Shown: piece by piece, positions 1 to 8,358 of the stretch
How the letters are laid out: each line of letters starts with the position of its first letter
How positions within the stretch are numbered: position 1 is the first letter of the stretch
NCBI GenBank assembly: GCA_002723275.1
Contig: PBNZ01000021.1
Location: forward strand, 141,500-205,499
Reading direction: 5' to 3'
Length of the DNA stretch: 64,000 nt
Origin: Planctomycetaceae bacterium
GTDB lineage: Bacteria; Planctomycetota; Planctomycetia; Pirellulales; Pirellulaceae
Notes under the pieces: model-generated
Told to the model about the DNA's origin: nothing
Seen by the model: the letters and a program-made list of their open reading frames with translations, nothing else
Databases searched by the model: none
Translations under genes and position numbers: made by a program

Positions 1-101
1 AGGGTCGCGACGATCGCGTTACGCAGATAAACCGAATCCGCCTTCACCGTGACGCGGGCAGGAGCGAGAAAACTAAGGGCGAGTGCAAAGGCTAAAGCCA
101 A
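1..101 (-). CDS. N-terminal fragment of a predicted secreted protein (cut by window edge)
   Basis: Reading the minus strand from a TTG at 101 gives an uninterrupted frame to the window edge. It begins with a classic signal-peptide-like stretch (LALAFALALSFLAPA) followed by VTVKADSVYLRNAIVAT. The frame is closed by a TAA a few codons upstream, so little sequence is missing at the N-terminus. There is no clear ribosome binding site, and only about 33 residues are visible. The call therefore rests on the hydrophobic leader alone. The function is unknown. It would be transcribed divergently from aroC. Confidence 0.35.
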   Translation of the reverse strand, partial: MALAFALALSFLAPARVTVKADSVYLRNAIVAT

Positions 102-368
102 AAGAAACCATTAGCTTGAGAGGAATCGACCGATCCAATGATCTGACCCCTTTCGGCGGGGATTCCAGGAGGCGAATTCGCACTGTTTGTGACGTACATT
201 AGTCTACTGCGAAGGCTGCTCACTGCCAGCACTTGCGTGCTGGCAGCCGGCTCAATCGCCCTATCGAGACCTTCCTGTTACGACTACAATAAACGGGGTT
301 TCAGGTGGATTCGCTGGTGCGCACTGTGCTGCCGGCCTCGATTTACAATCAGGAATAAGCAGAAGATC

Positions 369-1508
369 ATGTTGCGGTATTGGACAGCTGGAGAATCCCA
401 TGGCAAAACGCTGTTGGCCACCATCGATGGCTTCCCAGCTGGCGTCCAGCTTAAAACCGATTCGATCGATGCGGAACTGAAACGACGGCAGGGTGGATAT
501 GGCCGTGGTGGACGCCAACGGATCGAAACCGATCGCGTTGAGATACTCACGGGCATTTGGAAAGATACAACGCTCGGCAGTCCGATCGCTCTTCAGGTCA
601 TCAACCGCGATTACAAACTTGAGAGACTCGACGATCTGCAACGCCCTCGTCCTGGCCATGGTGATCTGACGGGTGCCATCAAATACTTGGGCTCGATTCG
701 CGGCATCCTGGAACGAGCCAGCGCGAGAGAGACGGCGGTCCGCGTTGCTGTCGGCGCACTGTGCACCCAATTGCTGGGGCATTTTGGAATCAAGACCCTT
801 GGTTACGTTGTTGAACTGGGTGGAAAAGCGGTAACACCGCTGGAAGGCAACATCGACGAACATCGAAAACTGCGTGACGAAAGCATCATCTACTCGCTCA
901 ATCCTGAACAGGATCCAGAGTTCAAGGAACTCATCGATACCACGGGGAGGCAGGGCGATACGCTGGGAGGCATCGTCGAGGTGAGGGTGGAAGGCCTGCC
1001 TTTCGGTCTGGGAACGCATACACAATGGGATATCAAGCTAGACGGTCGTATCGCGCATGCTGTTATGGCCGTTCAGGCGATCAAGGGAGTGGAGATTGGC
1101 CTTGGCTTCGAGGCCGCACGGCGCCCCGGATCGCAGGTGCATGATCCCATTAGCTATGACAAAGACGAAGTCGAATCGAACACTCTCGGCTTTGAACGAC
1201 CAACCAATAACGCAGGCGGGCTCGAGGCAGGCATGACGAATGGCCAGCCCTTAGTCGTTCGCGCGGCAAAGAAACCGATTAGTACACTTCGAAAACCGCT
1301 CGGTTCCATCAATTTGGAAACCAAGGAAGGTGAGGAGGCGGAATACGAACGCAGCGACGTCTGTGCCGTCTCAGCAGCGAGTGTGATTGTTGAGAACGTT
1401 GTCGCCTTCGAGATCGCGCGAGTGATGATCGAGAAATTCGGGGGTGATAGTCTCGCCGAAATGAAGGGACGTTGGGACTTGTTCCACAAATTAGCCAAAG
1501 ACCGATAA
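369..1508 (+). CDS. aroC: Chorismate synthase
   Basis: Converts 5-enolpyruvylshikimate-3-phosphate to chorismate, the last step of the shikimate pathway in the cytoplasm, and needs reduced FMN. The 379-residue product starts MLRYWTAGESHGKTLLATIDG, the usual N-terminus of the family with its conserved GESHG. It continues through RRQGGYGRGGRQRIE, RPGHGDL, SARETAVRVAVGA and GGLEAGMTNGQPLVVRAA, all family hallmarks. The length fits the 360-390 residues of bacterial homologues. The frame is open back to 189, but the upstream 60 codons are cysteine- and arginine-rich and unlike the family, so the ATG at 369 is chosen. The next gene starts 3 bases after the stop and may be co-transcribed. Confidence 0.95.
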   Translation: MLRYWTAGESHGKTLLATIDGFPAGVQLKTDSIDAELKRRQGGYGRGGRQRIETDRVEILTGIWKDTTLGSPIALQVINRDYKLERLDDLQRPRPGHGDLTGAIKYLGSIRGILERASARETAVRVAVGALCTQLLGHFGIKTLGYVVELGGKAVTPLEGNIDEHRKLRDESIIYSLNPEQDPEFKELIDTTGRQGDTLGGIVEVRVEGLPFGLGTHTQWDIKLDGRIAHAVMAVQAIKGVEIGLGFEAARRPGSQVHDPISYDKDEVESNTLGFERPTNNAGGLEAGMTNGQPLVVRAAKKPISTLRKPLGSINLETKEGEEAEYERSDVCAVSAASVIVENVVAFEIARVMIEKFGGDSLAEMKGRWDLFHKLAKDR

Positions 1509-1511
1509 GGG

Positions 1512-2645
1512 ATGATCGGATCGATGCGCGAAGCAACTCAACGCAGCGTCATGCGATGCGCGTTCATCATTTGTTGCGTGGCTCCGACGCTTGCCGTCGT
1601 TGGCTGGTCGATTGCCTGGGCACTTCCAAGCCATACAACAGCGGTCGAAGGTCGCCTCCAACAATGGCTGGGATCTGCCGTCTCGATCGGTGAGGTTCAA
1701 CATCCACGACCGCGAGAGGTCGACCTCCGGAATCTGCAACTCCTCGACCCTGAAACCGGTAAGCCACTCGCCTCGATCAATCAAGTTTTCGCCAGCTGGA
1801 ACTCCGCTCAGTTGAGGTTGGAATTCGATACCATCGAGGTCGTATCGAACCAACGACGGCGTCTATGGAATCTGTTGAGAACCCACCTTGAATCTCACGC
1901 CGCATTCCCCTGGACCAACGTCGCAATTCACGCTCGGCAAGCCCAACTCACTGACGCTGCCGATGAAACGATTCACAACATCGCAGGTCATTTGAAATCC
2001 AATCAGCATAAGCTCGAGGCTCGCGTTGCTTTCGCACTTCATGAAGCCGATGCTCACGCCCCGTCGATCGAAGTCACGGTCTTGCGAGATCGCCAGACAA
2101 GCCCCCTTGAAACGCGAATGCTCATCAACAGCCATGATCAGCGATTGCCTGTGAGCCTGCTGTCGCAACGTTGGGCGGAACGACTGGGTCCCAACGTTCA
2201 ACTACGTGGAAACCTGCTCGCGAACTGGCTCTCTGACGAATGGAAGATCCGATGGGTCGGAGACCTGGAAGAAATCGCTCTGAAATCAGCTAAAATCACC
2301 GGAAATGGTCAGCTCGAACAACTGGACGCAACGTTCACCCATGAGGGAATCCAAGAACTCAGCGGCACCCTCGAAGTTCGGGACGGTACCGTCGATAAAC
2401 AGGTCTTGAGTCAGTTAGGGATTCGAACGGAATCAAGCGGCAATTCGAATCGGATTGGAATCGAGAACATGAAGGTCCGGTTTCAAGCCAATGACACCTC
2501 CATTCAATTAATCGGGTGTTGCGATTCAGCAACGCCGCAGGCATCAGCGAAACGTCCCTTTCTGATCAGCGAGGATGGGACTGAATTCCAAATCGAGCGG
2601 CCCACCTATTGGTTGGCACCCATTCAAGGAATCTTCACCCCGTGA
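1512..2645 (+). CDS. Membrane-anchored protein of unknown function
   Basis: A 377-residue protein with one N-terminal hydrophobic segment (CAFIICCVAPTLAVVGWSIAW, about residues 16-36). The rest is soluble and rich in beta-type patterns. The start VEGRLQQWLGSAVSIGEVQHPRP, with repeated LDATF/LSGTLEVRDG-like phrases, recalls AsmA/TamB-like scaffolds that sit in the periplasm. This is a resemblance by eye, not a firm family assignment. ATGs at 1512, 1524 and 1551 are all possible starts. It lies 3 bases after aroC, probably in the same transcript, although no link to aromatic amino-acid synthesis is apparent. It ends 13 bases before a convergent esterase gene. Confidence 0.7.
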   Translation: MIGSMREATQRSVMRCAFIICCVAPTLAVVGWSIAWALPSHTTAVEGRLQQWLGSAVSIGEVQHPRPREVDLRNLQLLDPETGKPLASINQVFASWNSAQLRLEFDTIEVVSNQRRRLWNLLRTHLESHAAFPWTNVAIHARQAQLTDAADETIHNIAGHLKSNQHKLEARVAFALHEADAHAPSIEVTVLRDRQTSPLETRMLINSHDQRLPVSLLSQRWAERLGPNVQLRGNLLANWLSDEWKIRWVGDLEEIALKSAKITGNGQLEQLDATFTHEGIQELSGTLEVRDGTVDKQVLSQLGIRTESSGNSNRIGIENMKVRFQANDTSIQLIGCCDSATPQASAKRPFLISEDGTEFQIERPTYWLAPIQGIFTP

Positions 2646-2658
2646 TTGAGCCCACCGA

Positions 2659-3408
2659 TTAAACAACCCGTAGTCGTTCGCTGTTGAGTCGATTGACAAT
2701 GAATTGAATGACGGGTGTCGCCATCTGGTTGTAATAATCGAATCCATGCCCACCCGCGACGGTATCGAGATCGCATTCGAAGGGCACGCCCAAAGATCCC
2801 AACTTCATGCGTAAACGATCCGCGCTGTCGTACCAACTAACATCAGTTGGGTCACAGCAGAAAAACTGGCTGCGGGGCCAATACAAAGGATGGATGTGGA
2901 GTAGGGCCGTATCTTGTCGAGCCGCCTCTGGGTCCTCGTACATTTGTAGCAATGGATCCGTTTCGTCCTCACAGTCTTCAATTCTCTTTTGAAAATCGAT
3001 TGCCGGGGATATCGCTGCCACGACAGGAAACGTATCGGGAAATCGATAGGCTAGATTCAGCGCGCCTTGGCCCCCCATGCTCGTACCTAGTAACGCAACA
3101 CGAGGCGGCTCCGCACCCAGCTGGTCGCGAACATAGGGCAAAACATTATCAAAGATGTGTTGATGCGTGGTGATCTGATCATCAAATTCAGGACAGATTC
3201 GATTGGTCCACCAGCTGCGCCCCGTAATCGGACCGACAACTCGCAAGCCGTATTCTTCGAACAATTCCGTGAAGCGAGGCTGATCTCGCAGACGTCCGAT
3301 GTGGACGCCATGCAGATACAACACGACGTAACCATTCGGGTTTGGCTCAGTAGGCTCGAATAAATCGCACGGATGCCCGCCAACCGTTTCCTCACGCCAA
3401 CCTTGCAT
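2659..3408 (-). CDS. Alpha/beta-hydrolase, esterase D-like
   Basis: A 249-residue hydrolase. An oxyanion-side motif VVLYLHGVHIG near residue 30 is followed by a nucleophile elbow LGTSMGGQGALNLAYRFP (Ser in GTSMG). A late GGHGFDYYN supplies the likely catalytic His, and an Asp such as that in CDPTDVSWYD could complete the triad. The pattern fits the esterase D / S-formylglutathione hydrolase class of carboxylesterases. The substrate cannot be read from sequence. There is no signal peptide, so it is probably cytoplasmic. It stands alone, convergent with the gene before it and divergent from hpt. Confidence 0.8.
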   Translation of the reverse strand: MQGWREETVGGHPCDLFEPTEPNPNGYVVLYLHGVHIGRLRDQPRFTELFEEYGLRVVGPITGRSWWTNRICPEFDDQITTHQHIFDNVLPYVRDQLGAEPPRVALLGTSMGGQGALNLAYRFPDTFPVVAAISPAIDFQKRIEDCEDETDPLLQMYEDPEAARQDTALLHIHPLYWPRSQFFCCDPTDVSWYDSADRLRMKLGSLGVPFECDLDTVAGGHGFDYYNQMATPVIQFIVNRLNSERLRVV

Positions 3409-3743
3409 TTCGGACGAATCCTCTTAAGTCTATTTATGTCATAAATCTCGGATGCTTTTCTTTTATCGAAGTCGACGTCCCGCCACAATCGGGCTAGTCG
3501 ATCTTCTGCGGCCATAAACCCTGTTCTGTAGCTCCATCAGGAATTTCCGGAATGCCTGAGATCATTTAGAATTCGGAGACACGTGAGGTCACCGGTGCCA
3601 GTTTCCACCATGATGCGACGCTACGATAATGGAGTTCGAGGATCATTTTGTGGGAACCCGATCAGCAGTAACCAAAACGGCTGCTCTTGCGAAGACCCTC
3701 ACGAATTTGCCAGAGACGAGAAAAAGACAAAGGCGACCAGAGC
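3409..3743. other. Intergenic region between divergent esterase and hpt genes
   Basis: About 335 bases that should hold the promoters of the esterase (minus) and hpt (plus). Open frames here run on into hpt in the wrong frame and look like shadows. No repeat, tRNA or riboswitch was recognised. Confidence 0.4.
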
Positions 3744-4265
3744 ATGCGTACCCTGCTCAGCGAAGAACAAATTCAACAAGCCGTGTCAAATATGGCATGC
3801 GAAGTCGTCGAAACCTATGGCGACAAGCCACTAACCATTGTCGGAGTCTTGACCGGCAGCGTGGTGTTGCTGGCAGATATGATTCGCAAATTGAGTATGC
3901 CGTTACGAGTAGGCGTGGTCCAGGCGAGCAGTTACCGCGGTGCTACTCAGCGAGGTCCGCTCGTGATCAATTCGGATTTGATGCCGAATATTGCCAACCA
4001 GGACGTGCTTGTTCTGGACGACATTTTCGACACGGGCAATACGCTCGTTGAATTGCTTGCCTTGATGGATCAACTCGGACCAACCTCCATCCGCACTGCG
4101 GTACTTTTGAGAAAACTCGGTCAACAAGAGGTCGACTTACAACCGGATTTTGTGGGGTTTGATATACCCAACGAATTCGTTGTCGGTTACGGTCTTGATT
4201 ACCAGGACGAATTCCGCAACCTTCCCTACGTGGCCTGTTTGGAACCTGATGATTTGCGAGACTAA
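3744..4265 (+). CDS. hpt: Hypoxanthine phosphoribosyltransferase
   Basis: Purine salvage enzyme that joins hypoxanthine or guanine to PRPP to form IMP or GMP in the cytoplasm. The 173-residue product starts MRTLLSEEQI. It carries the PRPP-binding loop VLVLDDIFDTGNT at residues 88-100. It also has VGVLTGSVVLLADMIRKL, the flexible-loop region ASSYRG, and the C-terminal VGYGLDYQDEFRNLPYVACL typical of HPRTs. The ATG at 3744 gives the normal family length. The longer frame from 3687 adds an arginine-rich stretch that does not fit. The stop lies inside the glycosyltransferase reading frame (17-base overlap), which suggests coupled translation. Confidence 0.93.
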   Translation: MRTLLSEEQIQQAVSNMACEVVETYGDKPLTIVGVLTGSVVLLADMIRKLSMPLRVGVVQASSYRGATQRGPLVINSDLMPNIANQDVLVLDDIFDTGNTLVELLALMDQLGPTSIRTAVLLRKLGQQEVDLQPDFVGFDIPNEFVVGYGLDYQDEFRNLPYVACLEPDDLRD

Positions 4266-5394
4266 CGTCAACAGCCAATTTTCTTCGACGGCACCTGACC
4301 CAAGAAGAACCCGCATCCTGCAGGTGGTACCCTCCCTGGACTACCACGGGCACCATCGGCAAATGGCGATGGTCAGTGCCCACCTTCCTCGCGATCGGTT
4401 TGATGTGCGCGTCATCAGCTTACAAGGCATGGGCCCGATCTCGAATACGTTGCAAGAGGCAAAAATCCAGATTCTGCATGCGGATACGAGAGCTCGTGGC
4501 CGCACGCTCCAACAATTGTCGTCGATCGTCAAACAGTGGTCGCCACACATTGTGCATACCTGGGGTGGATCAGCAGACATTGCGGGACGTGCAATCGCAG
4601 TCCGGCATCGTATTTCAAACATTGTCGCAACCTCATGCAATGAACGCTGGATGTCGTCGGCCAATCTCATTTCTGACTGTGTCTTACGTCGATGGACAAC
4701 AGCTTATGTCGTCAAGGACGAGCAGACATGCAAAGATGCTGAACGACGTGGTATCGACCCTGCCAAAATCACGATCATTCCTCATGGCGTGCTTCCGACC
4801 GGTGAGCGATCGTTGAGTCGTCAGGCCGTACTGGAAAGGCTAAAGTTACCCGCCGATGCCAGACTGATTGGTACCGCAGGCCCCTTGAATTCTGAGAAAC
4901 GCATCAAGGATCTCATCTGGGCCGCCGACCTGCTGAAGGTCGTCCGCGATGACGCCTATCTCGTGATTGCTGGTACAGGACCTCAAGAGTGGCGATTACA
5001 TCGTTTCCGCGATCAGGTTCAAATCCGAGATCGCGTGTTGTTTCTGGGTGAACGTGACGATTGGCTCGACCTACTCCCACAACTCGATTGTATCTGGCTG
5101 GGAAACCGTTACGAATCCATGTCCAATTCGCTGCTCGAGGCGATGGCCGCGGGTATTCCGGTGATTGCGACGAATGTCGATGGGAACCGAGAAATCGTGA
5201 AATCGGGTGAAAACGGCTTTCTTGTACGAGTGGGTGATCGCGCCGGATTTGCTCGACGCACTCATTTGCTGCTCGACGATCGGCCACTGGCACAGCGATG
5301 TGGCAAAGCGGGCCAAGATTATGTCCTGCAAAGACATCACGCCAAGTCAATTACGACGCAATATGTCGAGTTGTACAGCCGGATCCTTCACTGA
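4249..5394 (+). CDS. Glycosyltransferase family 4 protein
   Basis: A 381-residue GT4-type enzyme that should transfer a sugar from a nucleotide donor to an unknown acceptor at the cytoplasmic face. After a short tail the N-domain begins RILQVVPSLDYHGHHRQMAMVSAHL. The C-domain shows TAGPLNSEKRIKDLI, then VIAGTGPQ, then RVLFLGERDDW, and finally the donor-binding ESMSNSLLEAMAAGIPVIATN with the two Glu seven residues apart, followed by NREIVKSGENGFLV. The ATG at 4249 overlaps the end of hpt by 17 bases. An in-frame ATG at 4150 would overlap far more and is unlikely. Donor and acceptor cannot be predicted. Confidence 0.85.
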   Translation: MICETNVNSQFSSTAPDPRRTRILQVVPSLDYHGHHRQMAMVSAHLPRDRFDVRVISLQGMGPISNTLQEAKIQILHADTRARGRTLQQLSSIVKQWSPHIVHTWGGSADIAGRAIAVRHRISNIVATSCNERWMSSANLISDCVLRRWTTAYVVKDEQTCKDAERRGIDPAKITIIPHGVLPTGERSLSRQAVLERLKLPADARLIGTAGPLNSEKRIKDLIWAADLLKVVRDDAYLVIAGTGPQEWRLHRFRDQVQIRDRVLFLGERDDWLDLLPQLDCIWLGNRYESMSNSLLEAMAAGIPVIATNVDGNREIVKSGENGFLVRVGDRAGFARRTHLLLDDRPLAQRCGKAGQDYVLQRHHAKSITTQYVELYSRILH

Positions 5395-6012
5395 GTCCCA
5401 GGGTACGTCTTCAACAAGCGGTTATTCTCGACACCGTCGCTGGCATTTCCGACCGTGTCCTTTGCAATTTTTCTGTTGGATCGTTTTTACCAATTTCAAT
5501 CCGTCGATTCTCTTCTGGATTGTGCGTCGACGTCACCGCATCGAACTTATGCGCAAGCACCTCATGGATGCATTCGCATGCTCTATTCAAGTCAGGTCTG
5601 TCTTGTTTTGAGCTGATATTCTTTGAAAAGCTTCTAGCAGCGTAAACGCCTAACTTACGGGAAATACCAGCCAACATCAGGGATCTTGAAGGTCTAGAAA
5701 GTCAGAGGTTATCACCGTTTGCTGACGCTGATGGGAAAGTTGCCCGACCTGATTCACACCAAAGCTTCAGCCATCTCAAACGGGATATCGCAACTCAGCG
5801 GCGCTTCGTGACCGGATTTGCCTGCACAAGCGTGCTAATGTACGACCGAATGGATTTCCTGTTTTTCGCATTTAGCGAAACCGATAAAATGCCGACAGGT
5901 AGCGAAAGTTATAAGTGGCAGCAGAATCTCCGCATCGGTGCTGGGCTGGCACGTTCCGAACAAGAAGACAAGGTCGAGTATGCACCGAGCGACCTGAATT
6001 CGGAGTAAGGCG
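5395..6012. other. Gap upstream of glgC without a convincing gene
   Basis: About 620 bases. The only forward frame of note (GTG at 5808 to TAA at 6008, 66 codons) ends 4 bases before glgC and has a polar C-terminus. I recognise nothing in it and rate it about 0.2 as a gene. A small inverted repeat, TTTCGC at 5864-5869 and GCGAAA at 5875-5880, lies inside it. The glgC promoter is expected here. Confidence 0.4.
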
Positions 6013-7269
6013 ATGAAAGACTGTTTGGCGGTAGTTTTAGCCGGAGGTAAGGGTTCGCGTTTGGAACCACTGACGCGAGATCGAGCAAAACCAGCAGTTC
6101 CCTTCGGAGGATCTTACCGCATCATTGACTTCTCGCTCTCCAATTGCCTCAATAGCGGTCTTCGCCGCATGTTGCTGCTCACTCAATACAAGGCGATGAG
6201 CCTCGATCGTCACATCAACCTGGGCTGGCGACACTTTTTCTGCCGAGAACTAGGTGAATTCATTGATGTCGTTCCTCCACAACAGCGAATTGACGAGCAG
6301 TGGTACCAAGGCACTGCGGACGCTGTTTACCAGAACATCTATACGATTGAGAAAGAACGGCCCGAATACGTTGTCATCCTGGCCGGTGATCACATCTACA
6401 AGATGAATTACCGAAAAATGGTGGATTACCACAAGGAAAACAACGCAGATCTTACGATCGGCGCCTTGCACGTGACCCCCGACCAGGCAAAACAATTTGG
6501 CGTCATGCAGGTAGACAGTGACCAGCGAATCGTCGGTTTTCAAGAAAAACCGGAAGAACCCCAGACGATTCCGGGTGACGACGAGCATTGCCTCGCATCC
6601 ATGGGCATTTATGTGTTCACGGCACGTTTCCTCTTCGAGCAACTGTGCCAAGATGCGACACGTAGTCACAGCACCCATGACTTCGGTCGCGATTTGATTC
6701 CGGCCATCATCGATTCATGTCGCGTCTTCGCTTTCCCGTTCCGCGACGAAAACCGCAAAGGCGACTCTTATTGGCGCGACGTCGGCACGCTGGACGCCTA
6801 CTACGAAGCGAACATGGATCTGATTTCGGTCGACCCACAATTGAACATGTACGATCAACGCTGGCCAATCCGAACGTACCAACCGAATTTCCCGCCGCCG
6901 AAGTTTGTTTTCAGCGGAGCCGATGGGGATTACGAGCGATGTGGCCGCGCGATGGACAGTATCATTTGTCCAGGTTCGATTATTTCCGGTGGACTTGTCG
7001 AACACAGCATTCTAAGCCCCAACGTTCGCATCAACAGTTACGCTCACGTCGAAGGCTCGATCCTCTACGAAGGCGTGAACGTCGGTCGCCGTGCTCATGT
7101 TCGCAATGCGATCATCGACAAGGGTATTTCGATTCCAGCGGGAGCAAGAATCGGTCTAGACCCAGAAGAAGATCGAGCGAACGGTTTCACGATCAGTGAC
7201 AACGGCATTGTCGTGATCGCGAACAGCGATGGCGTCGAGCACCTTGAGCATCAGGTGCAACTGGCGTAA
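6013..7269 (+). CDS. glgC: Glucose-1-phosphate adenylyltransferase (ADP-glucose pyrophosphorylase)
   Basis: Makes ADP-glucose from ATP and glucose-1-phosphate, the committed step of bacterial glycogen synthesis. The 418-residue product opens with LAVVLAGGKGSRLEPLTRDRAKPAVPFGG, which holds the nucleotide-binding and regulatory-site motifs. It then shows the substrate motifs WYQGTADAVYQN, ILAGDHIYKMNY, GFQEKP and SYWRDVGTLDAYYEANMDL. The C-terminal part is a left-handed beta-helix (SIICPGSIISGGLVEHSILSPNVRI). A GGAG box at 6001-6004, 8 bases before the ATG, supports the start. No other glycogen gene is in the window. Allosteric control by glycolytic intermediates is expected from the family. 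Confidence 0.95.
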   Translation: MKDCLAVVLAGGKGSRLEPLTRDRAKPAVPFGGSYRIIDFSLSNCLNSGLRRMLLLTQYKAMSLDRHINLGWRHFFCRELGEFIDVVPPQQRIDEQWYQGTADAVYQNIYTIEKERPEYVVILAGDHIYKMNYRKMVDYHKENNADLTIGALHVTPDQAKQFGVMQVDSDQRIVGFQEKPEEPQTIPGDDEHCLASMGIYVFTARFLFEQLCQDATRSHSTHDFGRDLIPAIIDSCRVFAFPFRDENRKGDSYWRDVGTLDAYYEANMDLISVDPQLNMYDQRWPIRTYQPNFPPPKFVFSGADGDYERCGRAMDSIICPGSIISGGLVEHSILSPNVRINSYAHVEGSILYEGVNVGRRAHVRNAIIDKGISIPAGARIGLDPEEDRANGFTISDNGIVVIANSDGVEHLEHQVQLA

Positions 7270-7340
7270 CGAGCTCCAAAATGTGACAGAAATCTGTGGC
7301 AGCGGTTTCGGCGGCAAGGGTCATCCCCTGTGCCGCGCCG

Positions 7341-8081
7341 CTAACGCCACATGTCACCATCAGCGAAGGGGTTGCCCGGGCCCTGAAGTTTTGGCTTGGG
7401 CATCGCTTTCAACATCTGCTCGGCGATTCGCAGATCGCCTCTCGACGTGATCTTCATGTTGATTTCCGAACAGGGAACCAGAGTTACGGTGTGCCCCGCC
7501 AGCTCCATGACCTGGGCATCATCAGTCGGTTTTTCTGAGGACAGTTTGCTGTAAGCATCTTGCAGAGCTTGACGACGAAAGACCTGCGGGGTCTGAGCCG
7601 CCCAAAGCCCTTCGCGGGACGTTGTTCCATCGATCGTCTGGCCATCGACCGACTTTTTGAGCGTGCTTGTGACCGGACTGGCAAGAATGGCTGCGCCAGA
7701 CTTTTCAGCCGCCGAAAAGACGTCATCAATCCATTCGTTCGCCAAACACGGTCTCGCCGCATCGTGCACGGCAACAAAATCCACGTCATCGCGAACTTGA
7801 GCCAGGCCTGCACGAATCGATTCGTGACGTTCCTGACCACCATCGACAACCTCGACACCGAGAATGGCCACGTTGGCACCGAATTTCGAATGAAACTCTT
7901 CGCGATCCTCGGGGGAGATAACGATGATCAACTGTTTCACATCATCTCGATTCAAGAAACGCTCGGCCGAATAAAGCCAAACCGACTTATTGGCCAGCGG
8001 AATGAAAGGCTTCTTGTAATGCTGGTCGTTGAACCGACGGCTTTGACCCGCCGCCGCCAAAATCACTGCAAAACTCGCCAT
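7341..8081 (-). CDS. ispD: 2-C-methyl-D-erythritol 4-phosphate cytidylyltransferase
   Basis: Third enzyme of the non-mevalonate isoprenoid pathway. It joins MEP and CTP to give CDP-ME. The 246-residue product starts MASFAVILAAAGQSRRF, where the glycine-rich loop and Arg bind CTP. It continues with KKPFIPLANKSVW, VVDGGQERHESI, VAVHDAARPCL and LWAAQTPQVFRR, with TDDAQVMELAG near the end, all typical IspD blocks. The ATG at 8081 is chosen because the frame upstream of it is arginine-rich and foreign to the family. The C-terminal extra tail (KPKLQGPGNPFADGDMWR) is a small lineage addition. Confidence 0.93.
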   Translation of the reverse strand: MASFAVILAAAGQSRRFNDQHYKKPFIPLANKSVWLYSAERFLNRDDVKQLIIVISPEDREEFHSKFGANVAILGVEVVDGGQERHESIRAGLAQVRDDVDFVAVHDAARPCLANEWIDDVFSAAEKSGAAILASPVTSTLKKSVDGQTIDGTTSREGLWAAQTPQVFRRQALQDAYSKLSSEKPTDDAQVMELAGHTVTLVPCSEINMKITSRGDLRIAEQMLKAMPKPKLQGPGNPFADGDMWR

Positions 8082-8219
8082 GCGTTCAGATCCCCTGGGC
8101 TGGAGTCGATGAGAAAAACGTCGTCTTCTCGTTCCCAACAGCTTACCGCGCGGGAGGCCCTGGAGTCACTGGGAAATCCATCACTGGGAAATTCTCGTCG
8201 TGCTCTCTTGACGCGAATC

Positions 8220-8243
8220 CCCGCCTCGCGATCGCGAGGCGGG
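8220..8243. repeat. Perfect 24-bp palindrome
   Basis: The half-site CCCGCCTCGCGA is followed directly by its exact reverse complement. It sits between the acyl-CoA dehydrogenase stop (8359, minus strand) and the ispD start (8081). It could form a GC-rich hairpin or bind a dimeric protein. There is no T-run on either side, so a classic intrinsic terminator is not supported. Confidence 0.8.
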
Positions 8244-8316
8244 CCGGAACTTTGCAGAAGTCATTTCGCACCCGAACGCAAGCAGATGTAAGGGTGCCGA
8301 CACACGCGATTCAGGC

Positions 8317-8351
8317 GGGGGCTGAGAGAATCGGATTGCTCCCGAGCCCCA
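8317..8351 (-). terminator. Possible hairpin terminator after acyl-CoA dehydrogenase
   Basis: On the minus strand, GGGGCT just after the acyl-CoA dehydrogenase stop pairs with AGCCCC about 20 bases later, with a possible inner GAG/CTC extension. Position and GC content suit a terminator or 3-prime end stabiliser. No clear U-tract follows. Confidence 0.35.
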
Positions 8352-8358
8352 ACCTGCG

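Noticed and set aside
189..368. 60-codon N-terminal extension of aroC
   Set aside because: It is cysteine- and arginine-rich and foreign to the family. The family N-terminus begins exactly at the ATG at 369.
261..1025. Long minus-strand frame inside aroC
   Set aside because: It lies fully under chorismate synthase, has no ribosome binding site and no family features. It is a shadow frame.
5808..6008. 66-codon ORF just before glgC
   Set aside because: No recognised family and no ribosome binding site. It probably belongs to the glgC leader.
7560..8291. 243-codon plus-strand frame over ispD
   Set aside because: It is antisense to a well-supported ispD and has no motif of its own.
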